Shown: positions 1 to 10,744 of the stretch, piece by piece | How the letters are laid out: each line of letters begins with the position of its first letter | Numbering within the stretch: position 1 is the first letter of the stretch | Program-made: the position numbers and the translations under genes | The notes under the pieces: model-generated | The model's input: only the letters and a program-made list of their open reading frames with translations | Databases searched by the model: none | What the model was told of the DNA's origin: nothing | Source: Planctomycetota bacterium | Lineage (GTDB): Bacteria; Planctomycetota; UBA1135; UBA2386 | Direction: 5' to 3' | NCBI GenBank assembly: GCA_016794035.1 | Contig: JAEUHS010000059.1 | Location: forward strand, 1-64,000 | Length of the DNA stretch: 64,000 nt

Positions 1-42
1 GCACCATCCGAACAGCGTAGACCGGCGAACCGCGACGGTGGC

Positions 43-48
43 TAGAGT
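43..48 (+). promoter_or_regulatory. Putative -10 box of the UbiA-family gene
   Basis: TAGAGT ends 8 nt before the ATG at 57, so transcription would begin at or next to the start codon (leaderless mRNA). No clear -35 is visible. The same TAnnnT spacing recurs before several genes in this window. Confidence 0.4.
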
Positions 49-56
49 CGGTGCAG

Positions 57-986
57 ATGTCCGCGTCTGCTCCCGCCTCCGGCCGCCCGTGGTCGGGCCT
101 GTGGCACCTCGCCGATCCGAAGATCAGCATCACGTCGGCCGCGGCGATGCTGGTCGGCGTCGCGGTAGCCGTGCACGAGGGACACTTCGCGCCGGGCTGG
201 CTCGCGGTCACGGCGCTGGCGCTGTTCGGCATGGAGGTGGCGAAGAACGCCTGGGGTGAAGTCGTCGACTTCGATTCGGGCACCGACCTCGCGGTGGCGC
301 CCGAGGACCGCACCGACTTCTCCGGCGGCAAGCGCGTGCTGGTCGACCGTCTGCTGACGCGCGGCCAGACCTGGGCGATCGCCGCGGTGTTCGGCGGCGT
401 CGGCGTCGGGCTCGGCGCCTGGATCGTGTTCGGCCGCGAACCGGCGGTGCTGTGGCTCGGGCTGGTCGGCCTCGTGCTCGGCTGGTCGTACCACGGCCCG
501 CCGCTGCGGCTGTGCTACCGCGGCCTCGGCGAGCTGGACGTCGTGCTCTGCTACGGGCCGCTGATCGTGCTCAGCGTCTACTGGATCCAGGCCGGCCCGG
601 GTCGGGTCGACGTGCTGTGGCTGGCGGTGCCGCTGGGGCTGCTGATCGCGGCGTTCCTGTGGGTCAACGAGTTCCCCGACCATCGCGCCGACGCCGCGGC
701 CGGCAAGCGCAACCTGGTCGTGCGGCTCGGCCCGCATCGCGCCAGCCGCGTGCTGCCGTGGCTGCACGCCGCCGCCTACGCGGTGCTGGTCGCGGCGCCG
801 TTCGTCGCGCGCCTGCCCTCGGCGGCGTGGTTCGGCCTGCTGGCGGTGCCGTTCTCGGTCTACGCCTGCGTGCAGACCTGGCGCGCGCCGTTCGACTTCT
901 ACCGCCGCCGTCCGGTCCAGCCGGCGTCGCTGCTGGCGTTCTGCGTCTACGCGCTCGGCAGCGGGCTCGGCGTGCTGCTCGCATGA
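57..986 (+). CDS. UbiA-family prenyltransferase (MenA-like)
   Basis: Integral-membrane prenyltransferase that attaches a polyprenyl chain to an aromatic acceptor; the MenA branch acts on 1,4-dihydroxy-2-naphthoate in menaquinone synthesis. The first Asp-rich motif is visible around N64 and D71-D77 (KNAWGEVVDFDSGTD) and the second around N204-D212 (NEFPDHRADAAAGK), both typical of the family, with about eight hydrophobic segments over 309 residues. I chose ATG 57 over GTG 51 because a TAGAGT box lies 8 nt upstream. The stop overlaps the next gene by ATGA, implying coupled translation. The acceptor is not provable from sequence, and the linked sugar transferase leaves room for another lipid role. 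Confidence 0.8.
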   Translation: MSASAPASGRPWSGLWHLADPKISITSAAAMLVGVAVAVHEGHFAPGWLAVTALALFGMEVAKNAWGEVVDFDSGTDLAVAPEDRTDFSGGKRVLVDRLLTRGQTWAIAAVFGGVGVGLGAWIVFGREPAVLWLGLVGLVLGWSYHGPPLRLCYRGLGELDVVLCYGPLIVLSVYWIQAGPGRVDVLWLAVPLGLLIAAFLWVNEFPDHRADAAAGKRNLVVRLGPHRASRVLPWLHAAAYAVLVAAPFVARLPSAAWFGLLAVPFSVYACVQTWRAPFDFYRRRPVQPASLLAFCVYALGSGLGVLLA

Positions 987-1675
987 TGCGGACGCGGGGG
1001 CAGCAGGGCGCCAACCGGGCGCTGGACCTGGTCGTGGCGGTGGCCGCGCTGCTGCTCCTGGCGCCGGTGCTGGCGGCGATCGCGCTGTGGGTCTGGTGGG
1101 ACCGTTCGGGGTCGATCGTCTACGCCGAGGCGCGCGTGGGGCGCGGCGGCCGGCCGTTTCCGGTCTACAAGTTCCGCACGCTGCGCGCCGGCAGTCCCGT
1201 CGAGCCCGCGGTCGCGGTCGCCGGCGATCGGCGCGTCACCGGGCCCGGGGCGCTGCTGCGCCGCTGGCGTCTCGACGAACTGCCGCAGCTCGCCTGCCTG
1301 CTCGCCGGCTCCATGAGCCTGGTCGGGCCGCGGCCGCAGACCGCCGACAACCTCGCCGCGCTCGACGCGCAGTCGCGCGACCGCATGCTCGCGGTGCGGC
1401 CCGGTCTGATCAGTCGCGCCGCGCTGCTGCACCTCGGCGAGGACGAGGTGCTGGCCGGGTTCCGCGACCCGGTGCGCTGCTACCGCACGATCCTGCTGCC
1501 GGCGAAGGTGGGCCTGGAGTTGGCGGACCTCGACACCTGGTCGCTGGCGCAGGACCTGCGCGTGCTGGTGCAGACGGCGGTGCAGGTGTTCACGCCCGGC
1601 GCGCGGCGTCGCTCCGAGCAGCGCGTGCGGGACCTGCTGCTGCATGGCGGCGCGGTGCCCGTGGCTACTTCGTGA
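983..1675 (+). CDS. Bacterial sugar transferase (initiating phosphoglycosyltransferase)
   Basis: Transfers a sugar-1-phosphate to undecaprenyl phosphate to start a polysaccharide or glycan repeat unit at the inner face of the membrane. The 230-residue protein has one N-terminal membrane segment (about 14-40), then KFRT (63-66), LDELPQ (97-102) and SLVGPRP (112-118), the core motifs of the WcaJ/PglC-type monotopic family. Its ATG overlaps the stop of the upstream prenyltransferase (ATGA); a second ATG follows immediately at 986. It converges on the next gene with an 11-bp tail overlap. Glycosyltransferases lie about 31 kb away, so this is not a compact polysaccharide cluster. Confidence 0.85.
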   Translation: MMRTRGQQGANRALDLVVAVAALLLLAPVLAAIALWVWWDRSGSIVYAEARVGRGGRPFPVYKFRTLRAGSPVEPAVAVAGDRRVTGPGALLRRWRLDELPQLACLLAGSMSLVGPRPQTADNLAALDAQSRDRMLAVRPGLISRAALLHLGEDEVLAGFRDPVRCYRTILLPAKVGLELADLDTWSLAQDLRVLVQTAVQVFTPGARRRSEQRVRDLLLHGGAVPVATS

Positions 1676-2504
1676 ACGCCGCGAAATCCGCGCCGCCGAG
1701 GCCGCGCGCGATCGCCGCGTCCATCGCCGCGACGATGGCCGGCAGCACCAGCAGGCGGTGGGCGCCGGCGGTCTCCTGCATCAGGCGCGCGTCCTTGCGC
1801 GCCATCGCCAGCTCGAAGCTGGCGGGGCCGTCGCCGGCCGCGATCACGCGCTGGCCGAGGAACGGCACCGCGCTGCCCGGCTTGAACACGTCGAACAGCT
1901 TCAGCAGCAGCTCGGGCGCCACGTCGTTGCCCTTGCCCATCGCCAGCACGTCGTGCATCGCGCCGGCCAGCACGAAGAACAGCGAGTTGCCGGCGAGCTT
2001 GTAGACCGCCGCGAGGTCGGGGCGTTCGCCGGTGTACCAGATCTTGCCGGTCATCGGCGCGAGCTCCGGCTGCAGCGCGTCGGCGTCGGGCTGAGGGCCA
2101 GCCAGCAGCATCAGGCCGCTGGCCTCGCGCGCGTTGGCCGGCGACATGAACACCGGCGCCGGCACGTAGCGCACGCCGGCGGCGCGCAGCGCGGCGAAGC
2201 GCGCCGCGACCCGGACCGGCAGGTTGGTGCTGTGGTCGACGACCGGCACGTCCGCGGCCAGGCCGGGCCGCAGCGCGGCGATCACGGCGTCGACGGCCGT
2301 GTCCTCGGCCAGCACCAGGTGCACGCGGGCGGCGCCGCGCACGGCGCTGGCCGGATCTGCCGCGGCCACGGCGCCCAGCTTCACGAGCGGCGCCAGCTTG
2401 TCGCGCGTGCGGTTCCAGATCCGGACCGGATGGCCCTTCCTGAGCAGGTTCTCGACCATGCCGGAGCCGAGCAGGCCCGTGCCGAGCAATGCGATGGTGT
2501 TCAT
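1665..2504 (-). CDS. NAD(P)-dependent beta-hydroxyacid dehydrogenase family protein
   Basis: Cytosolic oxidoreductase of the 3-hydroxyisobutyrate dehydrogenase / 6-phosphogluconate dehydrogenase-like superfamily. The Rossmann motif GTGLLG is at residues 8-13, NRT follows the second strand as in NADP-preferring members, and the probable catalytic lysine is K169 in YKLAGN. At 279 residues it is of normal length. I chose ATG 2504 because the Rossmann strand starts at residue 3; an upstream in-frame ATG at 2516 is possible. The C-terminal end overlaps the convergent sugar transferase. Substrate unknown; glyoxylate/succinic-semialdehyde reductases of this family are the closest alternatives. Confidence 0.8.
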   Translation of the reverse strand: MNTIALLGTGLLGSGMVENLLRKGHPVRIWNRTRDKLAPLVKLGAVAAADPASAVRGAARVHLVLAEDTAVDAVIAALRPGLAADVPVVDHSTNLPVRVAARFAALRAAGVRYVPAPVFMSPANAREASGLMLLAGPQPDADALQPELAPMTGKIWYTGERPDLAAVYKLAGNSLFFVLAGAMHDVLAMGKGNDVAPELLLKLFDVFKPGSAVPFLGQRVIAAGDGPASFELAMARKDARLMQETAGAHRLLVLPAIVAAMDAAIARGLGGADFAAFTK

Positions 2505-2636
2505 GGGGACCCGCATGGTCGAGCGTCGCGACCGCTCATGCAATCTTCCCGACCGGGCGCCGTGGCAATTGGCCACTGTGCGCCCGCGCGGCGGGCGCTA
2601 CGCTGCTGCAACGGTTCAGACCCGGAGGAGATCGGC

Positions 2637-4391
2637 ATGTTGGCAGGCAGACATCTCGCACGGGCGCTCGGCGCCTTCCTGTTCTCGTGGCTCGCGAGCA
2701 CCGCGGTGGGCCAGGCGTGGCGCATCGAAGCCGTGCCGGAGGCCGGCATCGAATTCGATGCGCCGAGCCGGCTCGAACGGCTGCCGATGCAGCTCGGTGA
2801 CGCGTCGCTGTACCACCGTGCGCGCCTGCGCCCCAAGGACGACGCCGACTTCGTGCGCGCCCAGTACTACTGGAACTGTGACGTCTACGTGTTCAGCAAG
2901 AAGGAGTCGGCCGATGCCGATGCGGACCTGCCGGAGGACATGCCGGCGGAACTGAAGGAGCAGATCAAGCGCCTGATGGCGACGATGGGCTCCAAACGCC
3001 ACCGGAGCTTCCAGTCCTGGCTCGACGAGGTGAAGGAGAAGCAGGCGGAGCTGAAGGTCGTCACCGCGGGCAAGAAGAAGCGCGGCAAGTCGGGCAAGCT
3101 CGACTACGCGCACTGGGTCTGGGTGGTGCCCGACGACTACGGCCCGGCCGGCGTCAGCTACTGCGAGGCGGCCGTGTTCGACTTCCAGGACAAGGAAGTG
3201 GCGCTCGTGATCGAGATGCCGCTCGAGAGCAAGAACCAGAAGTCGCCGAAGAGCAAGTGGTCGAACCTGATCGATCGCATCATCGCCAGCGGTCGCGAGC
3301 TCGACCCCGACTCCGCGGCGGCGGACTCCGACAAGAAGCGCGACAAGTACGCCGACACGCCGGACAAGCAGGCCGCGTTGGCCGCCGCGAAGGCGAACAT
3401 CCAGGGCCTGCAGGGCTGGGACTACTTCACGCAGCCGAACTACATCGTCATCTACTCGTGGGACTTCGAGAAGCCCGACGAGCGAACCAAGGCGAAGAAG
3501 GACGCGATCTTCTACTCGGAGCGGCTGGAGAAGATGCGCGAGCTCTACCTCGGCAACTACCCGCTCGACGCGACCGGCACCAAGGCGATCATGCCGGATC
3601 CGAAGTCGATCCCGAGCCTCGACGGACCGACGACCGGCGTGTCGACGGCGGCGCCGGCGCAGGCCGACGCGGGCGGCAGCGACGGCGGCGAGGGCAGCGA
3701 GCCGCCGAAGGAGAAGCTCGGCACGGTGCGCTTCTCGGTGTTCCGCCTGTGCGCGACCTACGACCAGTTCATGAAGTACGGCCAGTCGCCGCCCGGCGTC
3801 GTCGGCTGGTTCTCGCCGTCGAGCAAGGAGCTGGTCGTGTTCCTCGGCGGCGACCAGATGATGGGCAAGGGCGCGACCGAGACGGTGACCTACCACGAGG
3901 GCTGGCACCAGTACGCCGACTTCTACTTCGACCATCCCGAGCGGACCAAGCACGACTCGCTGCATCGCTGGTTCGACGAGGGCCACGGCGACTACTTCGG
4001 GTCGTTCCGCTGGGGCCAGTCGGGCTGGAAGTACGTCGGCTCGGACATGCGCTACAGCGACTGCAAGCAGATGGTGCGCGCCGGCGACTACGTGCCGTTC
4101 AAGGAGATCGTGCACTGGGACGTGCAGCGCTTCTATTCGGGCCGCGCGCCGTACTACTACGCGCAGGCGTTCTCGATGATCGACTTCCTGCGCCGCGGCG
4201 AGAAGTCCCGGGGCTGGGATCCGCGCTGGGGCACCGCGCTCGACATGTACCGCAAGGTCATGCTGGTGCACGGCGACAGCAAGCTCGCCTCCGACACGGC
4301 GTTCTTCAAGTTCACCGACGACGACTGGAAGGCACTCGAGGAGGCCTGGAAGGCCTGGGTCGGCAGCCCGCAGTTCCTGAACGGGAAGTGA
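2637..4391 (+). CDS. Secreted gluzincin-like metalloprotein (DUF1570/peptidase MA-like)
   Basis: A 584-residue exported protein with a signal peptide (about 1-26, ending near VGQA). A zinc site is visible: HEGWH at 420-424 (HExxH) and a probable third ligand E448 in WFDEGHGDYF, the arrangement of gluzincin peptidases. The N-terminal 200 residues are Lys/Glu-rich without a recognised fold, and a Ser/Gly/Ala-rich linker (about 340-360) precedes the catalytic part. GGAGGAG lies 8 nt before ATG 2637. It is divergent from the dehydrogenase, with 132 bp between. Peptidase activity is an inference from the HExxH...E pattern. Confidence 0.7.
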   Translation: MLAGRHLARALGAFLFSWLASTAVGQAWRIEAVPEAGIEFDAPSRLERLPMQLGDASLYHRARLRPKDDADFVRAQYYWNCDVYVFSKKESADADADLPEDMPAELKEQIKRLMATMGSKRHRSFQSWLDEVKEKQAELKVVTAGKKKRGKSGKLDYAHWVWVVPDDYGPAGVSYCEAAVFDFQDKEVALVIEMPLESKNQKSPKSKWSNLIDRIIASGRELDPDSAAADSDKKRDKYADTPDKQAALAAAKANIQGLQGWDYFTQPNYIVIYSWDFEKPDERTKAKKDAIFYSERLEKMRELYLGNYPLDATGTKAIMPDPKSIPSLDGPTTGVSTAAPAQADAGGSDGGEGSEPPKEKLGTVRFSVFRLCATYDQFMKYGQSPPGVVGWFSPSSKELVVFLGGDQMMGKGATETVTYHEGWHQYADFYFDHPERTKHDSLHRWFDEGHGDYFGSFRWGQSGWKYVGSDMRYSDCKQMVRAGDYVPFKEIVHWDVQRFYSGRAPYYYAQAFSMIDFLRRGEKSRGWDPRWGTALDMYRKVMLVHGDSKLASDTAFFKFTDDDWKALEEAWKAWVGSPQFLNGK

Positions 4392-4599
4392 GCAGCGATC
4401 GGTGTCGTCCGAGGGGCGATGCCGATCGGGACCGTCGGCACGGCCGCCGCGCGGTGGCGAGGCGCCGGCGGATCGGAGCCGTCACCACCACCGCTGCGAC
4501 GGTGAGGGATCCGGCCACGAGCCCGCGAACATCCCGGCTGGCCGAGCTGCGGCTGCCGTTGCTGCGTGACCTGCCGCGGCGGCGGTTCCGCCTGGTCCG

Positions 4600-5334
4600 T
4601 CAGTGGCCTTGGCTCGCGGGTGCGTTCGTGAGCTGCGCCAGCAGGCGTTCGGCGGCGAGCTTCTCGGCGGCGCGCTTGGTGCGGCCGTGGCCCTCCTCGC
4701 GGCGACCGTCTTCGAGCCGCGCGACGACGCGGAACTCCTGCTCGTGCTGCCGGCCCGTGGTCGCGAGCAGTTCGTAGCGCGGCTGGCCGAGCTTGTGGTG
4801 CTGGCACCAGTGCAGCAGCGCCGTCTTGCTGTCCTTCTCGGTGTCGTTGCCGCTCGACGCCTCGATGTCCTTCGGCAGCACGTGCCGACGCACGAACGCC
4901 TTCGCCGCGGTGACGCCGCCGTCGATCAGGATCGCGCCGATCACCGCCTCGACCAGGTCGGAGAGGATGCGGTCGCTGCAGCGCTCGGTCTCGCGCATGC
5001 CCTTGCCCGACAGCAGGTGATCGTGCAGCTGCAGGCGCAGGCCGACGGCGGCGAGCGGGCCGCGGCTGACGATGCGGGTGCGCGTTTCCGTCAGCGCGCC
5101 CTCTGCGATCTCCGGATGCGTGCGGTAGAGCCAGTCGGCGCTGGCGAAGTTCAGGAACGCGTCACCGAGGAACTCGAGCCGTTCATAGCTCTTCATGCCG
5201 TCGTTGCCGGTCGACGCGTGCGTCAGCGCGCGGTCGAGCAACGCCAGGTCCTCGAACTCGTGGCCGAGCCGTTCCTGCAGTTCGCGCAGCGAACGCTGGC
5301 GCGCTTCGAGTTGCAGGGGCGTGGGCTCGGTCAT
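4600..5334 (-). CDS. rnc: Ribonuclease III
   Basis: Double-strand-specific endoribonuclease that processes rRNA precursors and structured mRNAs in the cytoplasm. The 244-residue protein has the full family layout: RNase III signature ERLEFLGDAFL (E51-L61, with metal/active-site residues E54 and D58), the second acidic cluster in LSDLVEAVIGAIL (about 124-136), then a C-terminal dsRNA-binding domain (about 165-240). ATG 5334 gives the standard N terminus. The 208 bp downstream (4392-4599), between this gene and the convergent metalloprotein gene, show no recognisable gene or strong terminator. Confidence 0.96.
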   Translation of the reverse strand: MTEPTPLQLEARQRSLRELQERLGHEFEDLALLDRALTHASTGNDGMKSYERLEFLGDAFLNFASADWLYRTHPEIAEGALTETRTRIVSRGPLAAVGLRLQLHDHLLSGKGMRETERCSDRILSDLVEAVIGAILIDGGVTAAKAFVRRHVLPKDIEASSGNDTEKDSKTALLHWCQHHKLGQPRYELLATTGRQHEQEFRVVARLEDGRREEGHGRTKRAAEKLAAERLLAQLTNAPASQGH

Positions 5335-5354
5335 GGCGGTGGGGCGCTGCGCGC

Positions 5355-5383
5355 AGGGTAGTCACCGGCCCGGCGCTTGACCA
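5355..5383 (-). promoter_or_regulatory. Putative sigma70-type promoter for rnc
   Basis: On the minus strand TGGTCA (5383-5378) is followed by 17 bp and TACCCT (5360-5355), giving a leader of about 13 nt before the rnc ATG at 5334. Match to consensus is moderate. Confidence 0.35.
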
Positions 5384-5404
5384 CTCTCGGCGCTGCGCCT
5401 CGCG

Positions 5405-6550
5405 TCAGCCGGCGAAGCCCCAGTCGCCGGGTGCGGCGAGCGGCAGCCTGGCGACCTCGGCCGCGATCGCATCGACGGCGGCACGATCGTGACCGACGAC
5501 GGTCGCGTGACCGAGCTTGCGGCCGGCGCGCGGCGACTTGCCGTAGGCGTGCACGTGCAGTCCGGCCAGCGCCAGCAGGCGCGCACGCGCCGGCAGCTCG
5601 CCGATCAGGTTGACCATCGTCGCGACGCCGTCGCCGGCCATCGCCGTCGAGCCCAGGGGCAGTCCCAGGATCGCGCGCAGATGGTTCTCGAACTGCGAAC
5701 AGACCGAACCCTCGATCGTCCAGTGGCCGGAGTTGTGCACGCGCGGCGCCATCTCGTTGGCCAGCAGCGTGTCGCCCCGCAGGAACAGCTCGATCGTCAG
5801 CACGCCGGTGTAGTCGAGGTGCTCGAGCGCGGCGCGCACGAACGCGTCCGCGTCGCGCACGACCCGGGCCGGAACGTCCGGCGCCGGCGCGCGGCTGCGC
5901 CGCAGGATGCCGCCCGCGTGCTCGTTCTCGACCAGCGGGTAGACGGCGATCGAGCCGTCGCGGCCGCGCGCGGCGATCACCGACAGCTCGCGATCGAAGT
6001 CGACGAACTGCTCGACGATCAGCCCGCCGGTGCCGGGGCCAGCGAGGGCCTCCCACGCCGCGTCGATCGTCGCGGCCGGCCGTTCCTGCGCCCGCAGGCG
6101 GACCTGGCCGCGCCCGTCGTAGCCGAGGCGGCGCGTCTTGACGACGCACGGCAGGCCGACCTCGCCGACGGCGGTGTGCAGTTGTTCGCGGCTGTCGGCG
6201 GTGCGGAACTCGGGCACCGCCATGCCGAGCGAACGGAACAGCTGCTTCTCGCGCAGGCGGTCCTGGCCGATCGCCAGCGCGGTCGGCGACGGCGCGATGC
6301 GCGCGTGCGCCTGCAGCCAGTCGGCGGCGGCCGCCGGCACGTTCTCGAACTCGAACGTCACCAGCCGCACGCCGCGCACCAGCAGCCGCAGCGCCTCCGG
6401 ATCGTCGTAGGCGCCGACCACCAGTTCGCCGACGTGGCCGGCGACGGCGTCGGGTGCCGGGTCGAGGCAGCGGAAGCGCAGGCCGAGCGGCAGGCCGGCG
6501 AGCGCCAGCATGCGCGCCAGCTGGCCGCCGCCGAGGATGCCGACCACCAT
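5405..6550 (-). CDS. purK: N5-carboxyaminoimidazole ribonucleotide synthase
   Basis: ATP-grasp enzyme of de novo purine synthesis: it converts 5-aminoimidazole ribonucleotide, ATP and bicarbonate to N5-CAIR, which PurE then rearranges. The 381-residue protein starts with GILGGGQLARML (PurK signature), carries VTFEFENVP, the ATP-grasp region VVKTRRLGYDGRGQ, and ANEMAPRVHNSGHWT near residue 265. The ATG at 6550 overlaps the purE stop by one base (TGATG), so the two are coupled and transcribed together. Confidence 0.96.
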   Translation of the reverse strand: MVVGILGGGQLARMLALAGLPLGLRFRCLDPAPDAVAGHVGELVVGAYDDPEALRLLVRGVRLVTFEFENVPAAAADWLQAHARIAPSPTALAIGQDRLREKQLFRSLGMAVPEFRTADSREQLHTAVGEVGLPCVVKTRRLGYDGRGQVRLRAQERPAATIDAAWEALAGPGTGGLIVEQFVDFDRELSVIAARGRDGSIAVYPLVENEHAGGILRRSRAPAPDVPARVVRDADAFVRAALEHLDYTGVLTIELFLRGDTLLANEMAPRVHNSGHWTIEGSVCSQFENHLRAILGLPLGSTAMAGDGVATMVNLIGELPARARLLALAGLHVHAYGKSPRAGRKLGHATVVGHDRAAVDAIAAEVARLPLAAPGDWGFAG

Positions 6551-7065
6551 CAGCGGGGCTCCGCGCGCGGGTCGCGACCGGCGAGCACGTCCCTGGTGAT
6601 GCGCGCGCGGCGTGCCGCCAGCGCGGCCCGGACCGAGGCGTCGCGCACGCCGAGGATCGCCGCGGCCAGCAGCGCCGCGTTGATCGCGCCCGGCCTGCCG
6701 ATCGCCAGCGTGCCGACCGTCACGCCGCCGGGCATCTGCGCGATCGACAGCAGCGCGTCGATGCCGCGCAGCGCACCGGCCTCGATCGGCACGCCGAGCA
6801 CCGGCAGCACGGTCTTGCTGGCGGCCATGCCCGGCAGGTGGGCGGCGCCGCCAGCGCCGGCGACGAGGACCTGCAGGCCGCGCGATTCGGCGGTGCCGGC
6901 GTACTCCATCAGCCAGTCCGGCGTGCGATGCGCCGACACGACCACGCACTCGTGCGGGATCGCGAGTTCGTCGAGGGTGACGCTGCAGTGCTGCATCGTC
7001 TCCCAGTCCGACCGCGAGCCCATGATCACGCCGACGAGCGGCAGCGTCGAGGGGGTCTGGTTCAT
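6550..7065 (-). CDS. purE: N5-carboxyaminoimidazole ribonucleotide mutase
   Basis: Class I PurE, catalysing N5-CAIR to CAIR in purine synthesis. The 171-residue protein shows [10 protein letters not shown], the catalytic SAHRTP, and [12 protein letters not shown], all hallmark PurE motifs. Its ATG (7065) overlaps the stop of the upstream SbtA-like gene (ATGA) and its stop overlaps purK (TGATG), making a tightly coupled three-gene operon. Confidence 0.96.
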   Translation of the reverse strand: MNQTPSTLPLVGVIMGSRSDWETMQHCSVTLDELAIPHECVVVSAHRTPDWLMEYAGTAESRGLQVLVAGAGGAAHLPGMAASKTVLPVLGVPIEAGALRGIDALLSIAQMPGGVTVGTLAIGRPGAINAALLAAAILGVRDASVRAALAARRARITRDVLAGRDPRAEPR

Positions 7066-7412
7066 GGTGAGAGCGGGAAGTTCGCGCCGGCCTGCATCAG
7101 GGGCAAGCCGAACACGATGTTCCAGGGGAATGTCACGCCGAGCGCCGCCGCGACGTAGATCGACGGCTCGGACTCGGGCACCGCCAGCCGCATCGCCGCG
7201 AGCAGGGTCGCCAGGGCCTCGTGGTCGATCCCGACGTGCGACAGCTCGAAGCCGCCCTTGAAGCCGATCGCCCACAGCAGGTAGAGGGCGATCGGCTTGG
7301 TGACCGGTGCCGGGATCTCCAGCGGGCAGCGCAGCAACGGCGCCAGCAGCCCGAGCAGGAAGAACAGGCTCGGCGGGTTCTGCAGGTTGACGAGGGCGGC
7401 AGACCAGTCCAT
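7062..7412 (-). CDS. Shortened SbtA-like bicarbonate transporter (possible remnant)
   Basis: The 116-residue product looks like the two ends of a sodium-dependent bicarbonate permease (SbtA family, usually about 320-370 residues) joined together. Residues 1-63 match the SbtA start ([18 protein letters not shown], then [10 protein letters not shown]), and residues 65-107 match the C-terminal part ([20 protein letters not shown], then [14 protein letters not shown]). The roughly 200 residues in between, with most transmembrane helices, are missing. The reading frame is intact and overlaps purE by ATGA, so the gene may still be translated. Either an in-frame internal deletion or a small derived membrane protein. 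A link between bicarbonate supply and the bicarbonate-using PurK is tempting but unproven. Confidence 0.6.
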   Translation of the reverse strand: MDWSAALVNLQNPPSLFFLLGLLAPLLRCPLEIPAPVTKPIALYLLWAIGFKGGFELSHVGIDHEALATLLAAMRLAVPESEPSIYVAAALGVTFPWNIVFGLPLMQAGANFPLSP

Positions 7413-7466
7413 GCGAAGCGTCTCCGGGTCGGGTCGAGCGAGGCCAGCGCGGCGCCGCCGGCGCCG

Positions 7467-9302
<1,836 letters not shown>

Positions 9303-9406
9303 TTCAGCTCGCGGGGCGCCGGTGGAAACGGGCGCGTATTCGGGCGAAGGATTGTCGCGAACGGCGGCGATTGGTCAACTCCGGTCCGGAGCCCAGGCTG
9401 TAGCGC

Positions 9407-10051
9407 GTGAAGAATCCCGAGGCGAAGGCACCGCGGCGCGGCCGGCGGCGATGGTCGCGACGGCTGGCGTGGGCAGCGGTCGCTCTCGTCGCGGCGATCG
9501 TCGGTGCCAACGTGCACGTGCTGGTGGCCGGCGAGCGGTTCGTGTTTCCGGCCGCGGCGGTGGCGCCGGCGGACTGTCTGGTCGTGCCCGGCGCCCGCAT
9601 CCACGCCGACGGCACGCCGTTCCCGATGCTCGGCGACCGGCTGGAGGCGGCGTTCGATCTGTTCGCCCGCGGCAAGGCGCCGCGCATCGTGCTGAGCGGC
9701 CGCGGCGGCGGCGGCATCGCCGTCGACGAGGTGGCGGCGATGCGGCGCTGGTTGCTGGCCCGCGGCGTGGCGGCCGAGGTGCTGCTCGACGATCCGGCGG
9801 GCCTGCGCACGCTCGACACGATGCAGCGCTGCCGGACCGAGTTCGGCATGCGCTCGGCGATCGTCGTCAGCAACGGCTTCCACGTCGCTCGCGCCGTGTT
9901 CCTCGGCCGCCACGGCGGCCTCGACGCGCGCGGCGTCGCGGCGCCGCAGCTCGCCGACTACTCGACCGGGACCCTGTGGCGCAACCGCGGCCGCGAAGTG
10001 CTGGCGCGCGTGCGGGCGTGGCTGGACGTGTTCGTGTTCGGCGCTGCGTGA
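9407..10051 (+). CDS. SanA/YdcF family (DUF218) membrane-anchored protein
   Basis: A 214-residue protein with a basic N terminus, one transmembrane segment (about 21-37), and an extracytoplasmic DUF218 domain: CLVVPGARI, MLGDRLEAAFDLF, IVLSGRGGGG, LDTMQRCR and IVVSNGFHVARA are the family's recurring blocks. SanA members affect envelope barrier function. Translation is taken from GTG 9407; no clear alternative start exists. It is divergent from typA (104 bp apart) and converges on maf. Confidence 0.8.
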   Translation: MKNPEAKAPRRGRRRWSRRLAWAAVALVAAIVGANVHVLVAGERFVFPAAAVAPADCLVVPGARIHADGTPFPMLGDRLEAAFDLFARGKAPRIVLSGRGGGGIAVDEVAAMRRWLLARGVAAEVLLDDPAGLRTLDTMQRCRTEFGMRSAIVVSNGFHVARAVFLGRHGGLDARGVAAPQLADYSTGTLWRNRGREVLARVRAWLDVFVFGAA

Positions 10052-10061
10052 CGTCGCTCCG

Positions 10062-10640
10062 TCACGGCACCGACAGCCCCAACGCGCGCAGCTCCGCCGC
10101 CAGCCGCAGCAGCGGCAGGCCCTGGATCGCCGACTGGTCGGCGCTCTCGATGCGCTCGAACAGCGCGATGCCGAGGGCTTCGATCTTGTAGCTGCCGGCG
10201 CAGTCGAGCGGTCGCTCGGCTGTGACGTAGCGTTCGATCTCGGCGTCCGACAGCGGGCGCATCGTCAGCCGCGTGACGTCGGTCCATGCGACCAGTCCGG
10301 CCGGGTGCACGATCGCGACCGCGGTGTGCAGTTCGTGGCTGCGGCCCGACAGCCGCTGCAGCTGGGCGATCGCTGCGGCGACCGTGCCGGGCTTGTCGAG
10401 CACGGCGCCATCGAGGCAGGCGCACTGGTCGCCGCCGATCACGATCGCGTCGGGGAACCGCGCGGCGACCGCGGTCGCCTTCTGCCGCGCCAGTTCGGCG
10501 ACGACGGCCGCCGGCTCGCGCCCGGAGCGCTTGACCGCGCCTTCGTCGACGCCGGGCGGCGCACAGGTGAACGCAAGCCGCAGGCGCGCGAGCAGTTCGC
10601 GGCGGTAGGGGGACGTGCTCGCGAGCACCAGATCGGCCAT
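10062..10640 (-). CDS. maf: Maf-like nucleotide pyrophosphatase
   Basis: Cytosolic house-cleaning nucleoside triphosphate pyrophosphatase. The 192-residue protein begins LVLASTSPYRRELL (3-16), the Maf substrate-binding start, and contains IGGDQ, LDKPGT and SGRSHELHTAVAI followed by CAGSYKIEALG. I chose ATG 10640 because the family starts immediately before the LASTSP block; the 21-residue extension to 10703 would be unusual. The motif SGRSHELHT resembles Maf subfamilies acting on m7GTP or pseudo-UTP/UTP more than on dTTP, but specificity is not certain. Confidence 0.9.
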   Translation of the reverse strand: MADLVLASTSPYRRELLARLRLAFTCAPPGVDEGAVKRSGREPAAVVAELARQKATAVAARFPDAIVIGGDQCACLDGAVLDKPGTVAAAIAQLQRLSGRSHELHTAVAIVHPAGLVAWTDVTRLTMRPLSDAEIERYVTAERPLDCAGSYKIEALGIALFERIESADQSAIQGLPLLRLAAELRALGLSVP

Positions 10641-10744
10641 CGGCCCATTGCCGCCGCTGGCCGCCGCGGCGTCCAGGGCGAAATCCCGCCTCGCGCGGGG
10701 CATTGTATCGGGGGGCGTTCCGCCCGAACTCCCCGCTCTCCACC

